From: Eutrema japonicum
Taxonomy: Eukaryota > Streptophyta > Magnoliopsida > Brassicales > Brassicaceae
Length of the DNA: 64,000 bases
Direction: 5' to 3'
Assembly (NCBI GenBank): GCA_030161315.1
Contig: BSQW01000004.1
Span: 35,128,001-35,192,000, forward strand
The notes beneath the pieces were generated by a model that was not told the origin of the DNA, ran no database searches, and worked only from the letters and a program-made list of their open reading frames with translations. The translations under genes were made by a program, and so were the position numbers. Within the stretch, counting starts at the first letter, position 1, and the number at the start of each line of letters is the position of its first letter. Below, one piece after another: positions 55,425 to 64,000 of the stretch.

Positions 55425-56078
55425 CTAGGTTACGAAATTGTGTCTATAACATAAGTATTTATAGGTCTTCAACTTTTTCTTTGTTCGTTCTTAGGGTTTC
55501 TTTGAAGAGAAAACGAAGTGGGATTGAAGATGGGCTTCGAAGAGTTGTTTTTGGGCCAAAACTGGTTCACCGCGTGTGTGTGGCTTGGACCCGCGGCCAA
55601 AGGAGGTTTCGCCGTGCCTGGAGAGCCTATACCCGCGGCCAGGAGTGTATTCGCCGTGGCCATGAGCTTTGGACCCGCAGTGGTTGGTCTATGAGGTTGA
55701 AACTTCAATCCTTCTCTTACTTCTTTCGCGAGATTGCAGAATATGCTTTCAGTCAATTGATGTATCTTGAGATCTAACCGTTGGATTGTATTGAAACTAA
55801 CTGTGTATGAAAGGTGGTTCTCTCTTCTATTTTGTTTCCATCTTTGGGCGTGATCGGACGGTGAGAATGCCTCCATTGGATGTCAAACTTCTTATGGTAC
55901 GAAATTGTCCAAAATCTGGTTTTTTCCAATTTGCGTCGTTTTGCCTAAAGAACCTAAAAAGAGTCTTGAAACTACAAATATGCAAAAACTACGATAAAAA
56001 AAATGTAAAAGCAAATGAAACACTTAGTAAAGTGTTCTAAAATAAACTGTAAAACGGGTAAAAATATGGTGTTACCAG
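55425..56078 (-). repeat. inverted partial Athila-like LTR
   Basis: On the minus strand from 56078: TGGTAACACCATATTTTTAC, then CATATTTGTAGTTTCAAGAC, through GC-rich segments to AGACCTATAAATACTT near 55455. It covers only the first ~650 bp of the LTR. Long ORFs here on either strand are LTR shadows. Confidence 0.82.
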
Positions 56079-57066
56079 AAGACATTGTCACTGACCAATC
56101 AACCTCAAGGAAGACTTTGGTTGAGCCACTTTGCTTCTTACTAAGCCCAAATCAGAAGTTACCCAAGACATGCTTTTCGGCCCACCCGATAAAGCATATT
56201 GACCATATTACGTGATTTTCAGCCCAAGTCCATCAAGGCTTGATCCGTTCGCGACCCGACCCATCTACTAAAGCCTTTTATGGAGTCAACCTGCGGAAGA
56301 ACTGACCTGGATCGACACGAATCCACCCACGACCTTCAAATACCTTATGCGGGTCATATCGAGTCCAAATAAGGAAAGTGATTGTTTCTCTTGCCTTGAC
56401 GTGATACACCACTTTATTTGGGAACCACAAGATCATCTAGAGCATATTTTTACACATTCTAAGGTGCACCACACCTCACTTGATCAGACATATCAAGTTT
56501 AAACCAAACTTTCCATATTCGGACCCGTTTGTCATTATAATCCAACAGTTCCTTTTTCATCAAGTCTACTGCATTTTGGATGTGATCTACACCATCCAGA
56601 ATGTCCCCAAGGCACTCCACTATCTCCCAAAGTTTACCAGATACAAGCGCTTCATCGTGTTTCCTTATTTGGTTGAGATACCCATTAAGAGCATAATGAC
56701 TAGTTTTCTTATTTACGCAAACCTTCTTTTCTTCTTTAGCATTTTAGACCGTTGTAGTGAGCCTATATAAGCTCACATTTGTCTCTTGTACAAACCACCT
56801 TTCAATCAGATTTTCTTGTTTTTTCTTTCAAAGTTGTCTTTGGACAATTGTTCTTGTTCTTTTGAATACTAGTGAGCGATTCACTTGTATTCTCTAGAGG
56901 CTCCATATTAAGTTGTTTGTGAGATTCAGATTTCTTGTTTGTTCAACTTATTGGGAGAGTCAATCAACCCACCACCATCCCATCTCTACCAACATTCCCA
57001 CTTCCACGTGCATAGCTTGTTGTCTTTGACAACCTCGTGATCAATAAGCTTGGTGTGACTCCGAGT
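56079..57066 (+). repeat. LTR of family X, copy C
   Basis: The longest uninterrupted X LTR copy: AGCCCAAATCAGAAGTTACC ... GACAACCTCGTGATCAATAA ... GTGACTCCGAGT. Its left end is cut by the inverted Athila-like LTR. Its right end abuts copia RNase H coding sequence, consistent with the outer 3' LTR of the X insertion into the copia element. Confidence 0.85.
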
Positions 57067-57567
57067 ATTAGATCACCATCTTACAACTTGGTGTGATTCA
57101 GATTAAACTGTATGTCCTCTTACGATAAGATATTTGAATGGGTGTTTGATACAATTGAAAAATTCCACTGTCTCGTGGTAGTAAAAGAAGCATGATATAG
57201 TGTTTTGTTCTTCGGCTGAAGCAGAGTATCAAGTTATGGTTGATGCGTCGAAGGAGTTGAACTGGATAAAGAGCGTGTTGTTATCTATGGATATATATCG
57301 CACATGTTGGTGCAATAGATTTATATTGTGATAGTCAATCTACACTTCACATTACAGCAAATCCAGTATTTCATGAGCGAACGAAATATGTAGAGAGTAG
57401 AGACTAATTGTCAATTCACCATAGTTGATATACAAGCTAAGATTGTTTGGACAAAGCATGTTTCTACCACTGAAAAATTAGCGACGTCTCAATAAATCAC
57501 TTAGTGGACGTCTTTTCCTTGTAATTTTGTCCAAGTTGAGCATTAGAGATATCCATGCTCCAACTTG
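57067..57567 (+). pseudogene. Ty1/copia RNase H domain and pol stop
   Basis: Reads LDHHLTTWCDSD, then SSAEAEYQVMVDASKELNWI, ANPVFHERTKYVESRD and HVSTTEKLATSQ-like pieces, to LHAPT-stop, here as HAPT followed by TGA at about 57565. These are the conserved copia RNase H blocks in order, with several stops (for example W to TAG in VSW). The first block is the one missing at 6078. Same orientation, same decay, and continuity across the gap suggest one element. PPT GAAAGGGGTA follows at 57567. Confidence 0.85.
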
Positions 57568-57576
57568 AAAGGGGTA

Positions 57577-57880
57577 GTAGGAGATACGTGAAGGTTAATA
57601 GAAATCAAATATTGAAGTTGTGAAAAAACAGAGAAAGCTTTAACTTTGAATGTTCATTATTGGATAACTTTCGATTACATCGCATAGCATTATTTATACA
57701 CAAGAAAATATCTTTCTAGAGAGGAGCCAGGTGTCGTCACAAGAAAAGATATTCGGACTGAATCGAAGGCTCTAGATGTATAATGTGATATTAATGCTTT
57801 AGAAGACTCTAGAGACGTTGAATCTTGGATGATAAACTTTTGGTCCAAGGTAATATCGAAGTTTCCATAAATAACACATC
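57577..57880 (+). repeat. probable copia 3' LTR (partial)
   Basis: Starts TAGTAGGAGATACGTG after the PPT, the usual position of a copia LTR (TGTAGGAGATA...). It contains a TATTTATAC box near 57691. The end is not resolved and no second copy is in the window to confirm it. Confidence 0.45.
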
Positions 57881-57889
57881 CGGGACCCG

Positions 57890-58580
57890 TTTGATGAACT
57901 TGATGGCAACATGTGAATCCATCTCGTTTTGGGTTGGATCTTCAAGGTTTTGAGTCCAAGATAGGCCTAACAAGGCAGGCTGAATCATTCATGGGATGTG
58001 TCGTGGCTGGACTGTACACTTAGATCTAGGGCTGTAATGCTTTGTCGAGTTGAATAGGGTCTTGTGGGATATTTGTCTTGAATAGGTTTTTTTCCTGATG
58101 GATTTCTTGAGTTTCCACCAGTCTTGAGATTACTTCTTCTTCATGTGGGAATGCTGGTTCGATGACCACATCATACCCTCTTTTTTGAGGAAGTTTTGTC
58201 CTCAAAACTTTTTCACTTGGCTTGTGAAGGAGTTGTGGTGCTTATGGTTCATGTTGTCTTTCTTCCACGCTCCAATGGCTTGTAGAAGTTTTGTGATAGG
58301 ATCTTGACATGTTTTCATGGCAATAAGATGATGCGAACCTCCTCTTCATAAAGGTCATCATGGTTGTCCAAGAGATGGTGAGTGGGTAAGGACTTCTCCT
58401 TGGATAGACCATTTCTCTTCTCCACCAAGTCAGAGCATCTCCAGCAAGATAGCTCACTGTCATGTCTACTCTCTTATGCTCTGTGAATTGGTGATGATCA
58501 AACCAATCCTCCAAACGATCTTCCCACACCAAGTAATTTTCGGGATTGATAGCGGGATAGTTTTGATCCTTAATCAATTA
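57890..58580 (-). pseudogene. gypsy-like gag fragment
   Basis: Frame 58577-58242 reads NPENYLVWEDRLEDWFDHHQ, then VSYLAGDALTWWRREM and WTTMMTFMKRRFASSYCHEN, the plant Retrotrans_gag pattern. Downstream on the same strand (58204-57900) SFEDKTSSKKRGYDVVIEPA is homologous to the end of the X gag (GYDVDIDLANHP at 48600-48640). It is a relative of X in the opposite orientation, with the region between joined by a deletion. Zinc knuckle, protease and RT are absent. Confidence 0.75.
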
Positions 58581-58589
58581 CCCAAATGC

Positions 58590-59104
58590 TCGGTCATTGT
58601 AACATTTGAGGATCAATCCAAGGAGGTTCTAGAGTAACACACCGAGAATACGGGAAACTTTATAATCTAAGTGATTCAAATAGAGTTTCAAACTTAATGA
58701 AAGCAGAAAACAAACTATAAACCTATAACAATTTAAACAAGATAAAACAAGCGAATCCAAGGATGAGGTTATTGATTTCGGGTGATTCTAGAGCTAATCC
58801 ATGATGCCAATTACTCAACAATTGCTAATCCTTTGGTTTAAATCACTAATTAAAACTAATCCACTTCCATGACACTAATCACTTTGTTAATTACCTAATC
58901 AAGAACAAATTTCCATTTGTGATTAAACAATCAACAAGCATTAATCTCAAGATCTAATCAACCAATAAACTCCTTAGACATCTATTCCCGGCTAAGCAAT
59001 TAAATATCTTAAAAAGTTTTTTGAGGAATTTCATCGAACACCTTACTTAATAAGAAAATATATGTTATAAACTAAGCCCTAACATCATAGGTCTACTCTA
59101 ATCA
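58590..59104. repeat. LTR-like AT-rich fragment inside the LINE ORF1
   Basis: Contains CCATGACACTAATCACTTTG and TTAATTACCTAATCAAGAAC phrases shared with 21730-21860 in the minus-strand LTR element, so it is probably a related LTR. It adjoins the gag at 58580 and cuts the LINE ORF1 at about 59105. No ends could be fixed. Confidence 0.5.
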
Positions 59105-60108
59105 TCACCCTACTCAGCATTCAGTCGTTGAATGCCCATGGTCCACAGTTGATGATCGATTGCATTAGATCTTCACAAGAGAATATACAAATTGGAATTT
59201 TTGTCGATCAACGATTCTTCCAGAAATCAACCCAGCGAGACCCCAAACTCTTGGGAGAATTGCAACTAAGGATGGATAAAAAATCCGGATATAAAAATCC
59301 AAACCGGTACCGAACCAAAAATACGCGAACCAAACCCGATCCGAATTTTTAAAATACCCGATCGGATCCTAAATTCCTATACCCAAAGAACCGAACCCGA
59401 ACCGGTACCAAACCGAGAACCGAATGGGTATCCGAAATAGCCGAAGTGTAATCATATACCCAAATATATTAATTATATTTAGACTTGATATAACCCAAAT
59501 ATCCAAAATTACAACTATAAACACGAATATATTAATTATTTTTTGGGTATTTCAGGTATTTTAGATAAATTTTCAATATTATGGGTATATCGAATACACC
59601 TATTTTGTTTTTCTGGATTTTCCAGGTATTTCAGATACTTCTGGTTTGGAAGTATATATATTGGTTTTATTGAAATGAATATCCATGTTCTTGTGTTTTA
59701 TCTCGGATTTCGGGTTCTTTGGATTTTTTCGGGTATTGTGGATACTTTTGGATAGTTTCGGATTCGGTTCCGAACATATCCGAAAAATTTCGGATCTTAA
59801 AAAAAATACATGTTCCGATCGAAACCGGAACCGAACCCGATCCGAATTTTTAAAATATCCGATCGGTACCTAAATTCCTAAACCCAAAATACCCGAAACC
59901 CAAAATCCCCGATCCGAGGATCTGAACGCCCACCCCTAGTTGCAATAATCGCCCTGAGATTCTGTCGCCTGGGTATCAATGTTCTTCCCATCAGGGAAAA
60001 TTGATTCACTCGAACAGCCTCATTACAAACATCGATTGGAATCGCCACCGGTTCATCTTCCGCTCCCAAATTGAGATCATGAATTGCATGTATCAAATTA
60101 TCAGCCAT
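59105..60108 (-). pseudogene. LINE ORF1 / DUF4283 protein, split by a hAT element
   Basis: From ATG at 60108: MADNLIHAIHDLNLGAEDEP, then NQFSLMGRTLIPRRQNLRAI to IAT at 59939. After the inserted hAT the frame resumes at 59266: LPRVWGLAGLISGRIVDQRK, then (one frameshift) FSCEDLMQSIINCGPWAFND. This is the DUF4283 gag-like domain typical of plant LINE ORF1 (family: RVWGLxGRV...FxF...GPWxFND). The zinc knuckle (CX2CX4HX4C) that should follow is lost at the 59105 junction. The stop after FND replaces Trp. Confidence 0.82.
59267..59938. mobile_element. small hAT element in the LINE ORF1
   Basis: Ends TAAGGATGGATAAAAAATCC and, reversed, TAGGGGTGGGCGTTCAGATC. The 8-bp flanks ATTGCAAC (59259-59266) and GTTGCAAT (59939-59946) each differ by one transition from a palindromic GTTGCAAC. 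Subterminal regions are full of CCGAACCCGAT/ATCGGGTT-type motifs. 672 bp, no gene. Confidence 0.75.
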
Positions 60109-60588
60109 TTTGAACAGTTTATTGAAAAATCGAAAGCGAAATAAGATAGAAAAAGCGAATGAGTGAATTTGTGGATTATTAAGATGAGATTCTCGGAATA
60201 TATAGAATCTCCAGTAGGAGCAGTTAATGGGCTTGGAAGTCACATATTCATCGTAGTGGTGAAGAGTCCCCACTACAGAGATGGAAAACCCACTCGACCC
60301 ACAAATGGAACTGTCGTCGAAGTGCCACACTTCGTCATCTTTTTGGGAAATAACCGTCTTCAGATAGAAGATCGAGAAAAAATGATGAAGAAACCGTTTA
60401 ATCGTCCAAAAAATTGCCTTCAGCGAGAAAACTCTAGAATATTTTTATTATGACCCAACTTAATTTTTGTAGAATTTTAACTTTTGTTTCATCTTTCTTT
60501 CTTTCTGCAATAATTTTGTGTTATATATATTCATAGTTGAGAAACACGATTGTAAATTTTTGAGAGATAATAATACAAATATTTTCTA
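60109..60588 (-). promoter_or_regulatory. 5' flank of the LINE ORF1
   Basis: Non-coding. TCGCTTTCGATTTTTCAATA precedes the ATG on the minus strand. A 50-bp stretch at 60466-60520 (GTAGAATTTTAACTTTTGTT through CTTTCTTTCT) recurs at 60726-60749 plus 61027-61062, where a SINE splits it. No promoter element could be assigned firmly. Confidence 0.3.
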
Positions 60589-61814
60589 AAAAAACAAAAA
60601 AGGAAATAATTGGTTTGTAATTTATAACTTCTCATGCTCTGATAGGCGATCAACAAGGTGATTTTGACAAACACTTGTAACTTCTCTTGACCATTAGGGC
60701 CGCCGGATTTTGCTGGTGGCTCTGTAGAATTTTAGTTTTGGTTTCATCTCTTTTTTTTTGATAACTCAGGTGATCCGGCTGAACTATGGGACCGCCGACT
60801 CCGACTGATGCAGGATGACAAGTCCTATTGCACCGAGGGTCCGCGCATCATCCCCCCCCCCCCACACCGACTAATCATGGGGTCCAGAGAGACCATGTGA
60901 AAGCCCCGATGGCCAAATAGATTAAATGTTACAATTTCGCTCCCGTGGGGAGTCAATCTATGTCCTAGACCGACATGTCCACTCTCACCACATAAGGGAA
61001 AAACCCAACTACCACCACTTGGTTTTTTTCATCTTTCTTTCTTTCTTTCTACAATAATTTTGGATTGGTATGGCGTTGTTGAGAAGGATTTTTCCCCGAT
61101 GTGTTCTCTTTCTTTTGATGGTGGCGGAGGCCGCGATAGAGATTTCACCGGAGACCATCGGTTATCAATTCCCAATTATGCGATGTAGTTTCTGGTTCAA
61201 AGAGTATAAGTGGCATATCTGAAATCAAAAGGTAATAATGCGCATATGTCCAAACAATTTGTTTTTACAGTCTCGATTAGGGTGTCTTCTTTTGGTAAGT
61301 GAAAACAGTTACGGAGGCGTTTCATTCATGGTTCATCGTTGGAGTGGGTCGGTGTTTTGATTTCATCCAAGACGAACCCGTTATCTCCGTGGAGGGATTT
61401 TTGATCTTTCATGATGCCCAATATTCACGATTTCGATCAATGGAAGGGATTGAGTTTAAATTCCGAAGAGGAATATGCAGCGAATTTGGGATCCGGGTAT
61501 AGCTCATTCACGGTGAATTGACCAATTAGTGCAAGAGAAAAAATTGAATATCATCAATAATATTAGAGGACTATGGAGTTTCATCCAAAATATGATAACC
61601 AAGAACGACAATCTCATCATTTTGGGATTGAATCTGGAGAAAGAAAGAATGGCGACTAAAACTTCGGTATCCAAAGCATCGTGAAAATTCACTTCATTTT
61701 TTTTTAATGTTTGGTTATGTAATTGTGGATGGACTCATTATTGATGTATTATGGATGTATCAACTTTTCTATACGATTTGAAATCAATGAATTAATCAGA
61801 TTTAAAAAAAAAAC
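60589..61814 (+). mobile_element. polyadenylated retroposon (LINE or processed transcript)
   Basis: Flanked by ACAAATATTTTCTA (60575-60588) and ACAAATGTTTTCTA (61815-61828), a 13/14 match, and ends with an A-tract (61804-61813). These are hallmarks of target-primed insertion on the plus strand. A frame at 61299-61502 (CFDFIQDEPVISVEGFLIFH) is not recognised; it may be LINE ORF1-derived. A SINE is inserted inside. Confidence 0.65.
60750..61018 (-). mobile_element. SINE
   Basis: On the minus strand it runs from AAGTGGTGGTAGTTGGGTTT to ...GGATCACCTGAGTTATCAAA and an A-tract (T-run 60751-60759). GTGGTAGTTGGG is a candidate A box, and GGTCTAGGAC or GATTGACTCCCC a candidate B box. Host sequence TTGGTTT(TTTT)CATCT lies on both sides (60737-60748, 61019-61034). 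The C-run at 60854-60864 may be assembly-sensitive. Confidence 0.68.
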
Positions 61815-61828
61815 ACAAATGTTTTCTA

Positions 61829-62195
61829 GACCTTTCTCTAATAAAGAACAAAGCTTTCAACAAGCTCAATTAGAGTTAAGTTTGTCCTAGTGCAGAAAAT
61901 CTTATTTTTAAATTGCGATAGGCGCCGTAAGGCGACATTGTGATGATTCTCGCCTCACGCCTAGGCGCCAAAAAGCGAGCGTCTCCGAGAAACAAGTAGC
62001 TTAATTTTGGTACGTCAATGTTTAAGGCAAAATTTGTCATTTACTCTCTTTATGTTAGTCTTCATAAATAAATATTATAAAATTTAGAATAAAACTTATA
62101 TAATAAAGCACCAAAAGGTCCATAAACAAACCCAATGTCTAAGCCATACCATTATTCCTTTTTAAGAAATAGAAGCAAAAAAAAACTAAAACACT
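61829..62195 (-). other. 3' non-coding region of the hAT element
   Basis: Contains an inverted repeat at 61916-61968 (GATAGGCGCCGTAAGGCGA / TCGCCTCACGCCTAGGCGCC), a palindrome type often seen in plant hAT subterminal regions. The 3' TIR was not located; the other end is outside the window. Confidence 0.45.
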
Positions 62196-64000
62196 AGAAA
62201 TTGATATCATCATCACCATCACCATCACCATACTCGTCCTCCTCCCCTTCACCTAGATTACCGGCATCTCCTCCAAAATCCTCTTCCAAATCATCATCAT
62301 CAACTAATGAGATAACTTTAGAAGACGGCTTGCGAGATGTGTTGGGAGTGGAGCTAGTAGCAATAAATTTTCTTTTGTCAATTCTAGCTGAAGTTGTTTA
62401 TCTATTAGCATAGCTAGGATCACTAGCTCATGCGGCTTTGTCAACCATATTCCATGTCAAATCATCAATTTCAAACACAAGATCTAAAACATCATCATCA
62501 GAAGAATTCCCATCCATTCTACCAAGTAACCACTCATTCCTATCATCAATCTCTTCCAAGAGAATGGGATCAATGGTGTCTTGCCTCTTGTATCGACGTT
62601 GCAAAGCACGATTATATTTCACCAAGACCATATCAGACAATCGACTTTGGTCTAATCGATTTCTTTTTTTGGTATGCAGCTGTTAGTAAAATAAAAGTAA
62701 TGATTACAAATTACATTATATAATGTTATAAATTTATTATGCAATGAAAATAATAGAATTAAAGTGACTTACAAACTGAATTCATCCCAATTCCTCTCAG
62801 AAACCAGTAGCACTACAAGTGAGGCTAAGAACTTTTATAGCAAAATTTGTGAGAGTGGGAGTTGAAGATCTGTAATGAATTCAAAGGCCTTCTCGTATTG
62901 TTCTGCTCTCATATTGAAAGACTTAGAAATTGCTTCTTTAGCTCTATCCATGGCTTCATATATATAACCTATATGTGGTTTTCTCTCTCCATCAACCATT
63001 CTACGTACTTTAACAAGAGGACCTGTCAAGTTCATAGCGTAAAAACATTCTTCCAAAAGCTCTCTTGCAAAATAATTGCTCTTACTTTCTTTGCCCCCAA
63101 TTCTTTTTGCCACTTAGAGACATTGCATTCTTCAGAAGTACCCATATTTCTCAGATTGTTCTTTTGCTTGTGAAATTGAGAAAAGGGTGATGAAAGATGT
63201 GGCAAATCTGGTAATTGCCGGTTTGTGCAGATTCTTCTGATTTGTGAACTTTCTCATCATGTTCACTACATGGATATGACTATAAATATAGCCGTTGAGC
63301 AACATGCATTTCTTTAATACACTCTTTACGTGCGGAATTTTTCCAATGTCTTCTAACATTAAATCGAGGCAATGAGCCGCACATGGAGTCCAATAGAGAT
63401 GTTGTCTTTTGGCCATAAGTAGTATCCTCGAAGGTTAAAAAAAAACAGATTGTCCATTAAAATTTCGAAACGACAAAAGTTTAAAAGATGTGTTAATGTG
63501 AGAAATTTTGTTTCTTACCAGCCTTTATATAGTTAGATGCATTGTCCGTTACCACTTGAACAACATTTTCCTCTCCAACCTCATCAATCATATCATCAAG
63601 CATTTGAAATAACAAGTTCGCATGTTTTACGACTTCTGAAACATCCATGGATTTAATGAACACAGAACCCTTGGGAGAGTTAACCAAAAAAATCACAATG
63701 TCTTTGTGAGCAATTGAATCACGCCATCCATCAGACATAATCGAGCAACCTTTAGATGCCCACTCTTTCTTGTTCTCTATCATTTGATTTTGAGTATCTT
63801 CTACTTCTTTCTTAAGGAAAGTAACCCTTAACTCATGCATACTTGGTGGCTTTAAACCAGGACCATATTGTCCAATTAGTTCAACCGCCTCTGCAAAACT
63901 ATTATAGTTAACTGCATTAAATGCAATGCCGGCATCATAAAACCATCTAGCAATACCTCGGCAAGCTTTTTCTCTTAATTCTTTATCATAAGCTCCAAAA
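62196..64000 (-). pseudogene. hAT transposase, C-terminal two thirds, decayed
   Basis: The minus strand enters the window at 64000 in KELREKACRGIARWFYDAGI. It continues through the DUF659 region GCSIMSDGWRDSIAHKDIVI and EENVVQVVTDNASNYIKAG, then a GTAAG donor near 63518. The next exon reads LYWTPCAAHCLDLMLEDIGK and KPAITRFATSFITLF, then frameshifts near 63145 and 63095 through TSEECNVSKWQKE. It goes on with YEAMDRAKEAISKSFNMRAE, an intron at about 62820-62690, and VKYNRALQRRYKRQDTIDPI (hAT dimerisation region, 62640-62428). An acidic tail DLEEDFGGDAGNLGEGEEDE stops at 62196-62198. DUF659 plus Dimer_Tnp_hAT is the plant hAT architecture; the BED zinc finger would be off the window. Frameshifts argue against activity. 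Confidence 0.87.

Larger units (their letters stand above)
53424..56078 (+). mobile_element. Athila-like LTR, gag start and inverted partial LTR
   Basis: A plus-strand LTR (53424-54953), a PBS and a gag N-terminus are followed by the first ~650 bp of the same LTR in inverted orientation (56078 back to 55425). Outer ends are therefore inverted (TGATAACACCATAT and TATGGTGTTACCA). No matching 5-bp flanks are visible (CTCAC versus GAAGA). Confidence 0.75.

Noticed and set aside
55343..55876. ORFs on both strands over the inverted Athila-like LTR
   Set aside because: The same sequence occurs as non-coding LTR at 53424-54080; these are shadows of LTR DNA.
53424..56078. A standard complete LTR element with target duplication
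   Set aside because: The right terminal repeat is inverted and partial and the flanks (CTCAC, GAAGA) do not match, so it is a rearranged structure.

Overview
This looks like plant nuclear DNA, most likely from a Brassicaceae species. It has plant-type introns, Athila-like LTRs primed by a tRNA-Asp-like site, En/Spm (CACTA), Mutator-like (MULE), hAT and Helitron elements with plant-type ends, and captured plant gene fragments. I found no intact host gene, tRNA or rRNA. Almost every reading frame belongs to a transposable element (TE) and nearly all are broken. The window reads as a heterochromatic nest of TEs inserted into TEs. Many boundaries can be fixed by target-site duplications (TSDs) or by a paralogous empty site.

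Outer layers. The window opens in a CACTA element (1-1210) that splits the ORF2 of a LINE (1211-3293). A decayed Ty1/copia pol follows (about 3294-6078). Its RNase H end reappears in frame at about 57067-57567, so most of the 51 kb between is nested insertion. The largest layer inside is a gag-only Ty3/gypsy-like family, called X here. Its first LTR lies at 7312-7911 plus 14761-14934, its primer site at 14937, its gag at 46956-48713, and further LTR copies at 48720-51330 and 56079-57066. The X LTR was hit by a retroelement (13389-14755, TSD AGAAG) and then by a CACTA (7912-13385, TSD AAG). That CACTA carries fragments of a ubiquitin-conjugating enzyme, an O-fucosyltransferase-like gene and alpha-SNAP.

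Middle. A MULE (15175-28483) contains a complete Athila-like element with gag and protease-like regions only (16312-28152). That element contains a minus-strand LTR element (18881-23503), which contains a LINE tail (22183-22389). A second MULE of the same family ends at 46870. It holds a CACTA with TNPA-like and TNP2 genes, which holds a MULE-like element packed with GTAGA motifs (41601-45855), which holds a Helitron and a deleted LINE. About 4.0 kb of this MULE and its left flank is tandemly duplicated (28874-32889 and 32890-40832). The second copy then received a 2.7 kb Helitron and a 1.2 kb hAT element, and the first copy preserves both empty sites.

Right part. LTR copies of X are broken by two nested solo LTRs (49111-50731, 49487-50632), a PIF/Harbinger element, a 124-bp tandem repeat and an Athila-like LTR with an inverted partial copy (53424-56078). 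Beyond the copia end lie a minus-strand gag, a LINE ORF1 (DUF4283) split by a small hAT, a polyadenylated retroposon carrying a SINE, and a decayed hAT transposase running off the right edge.
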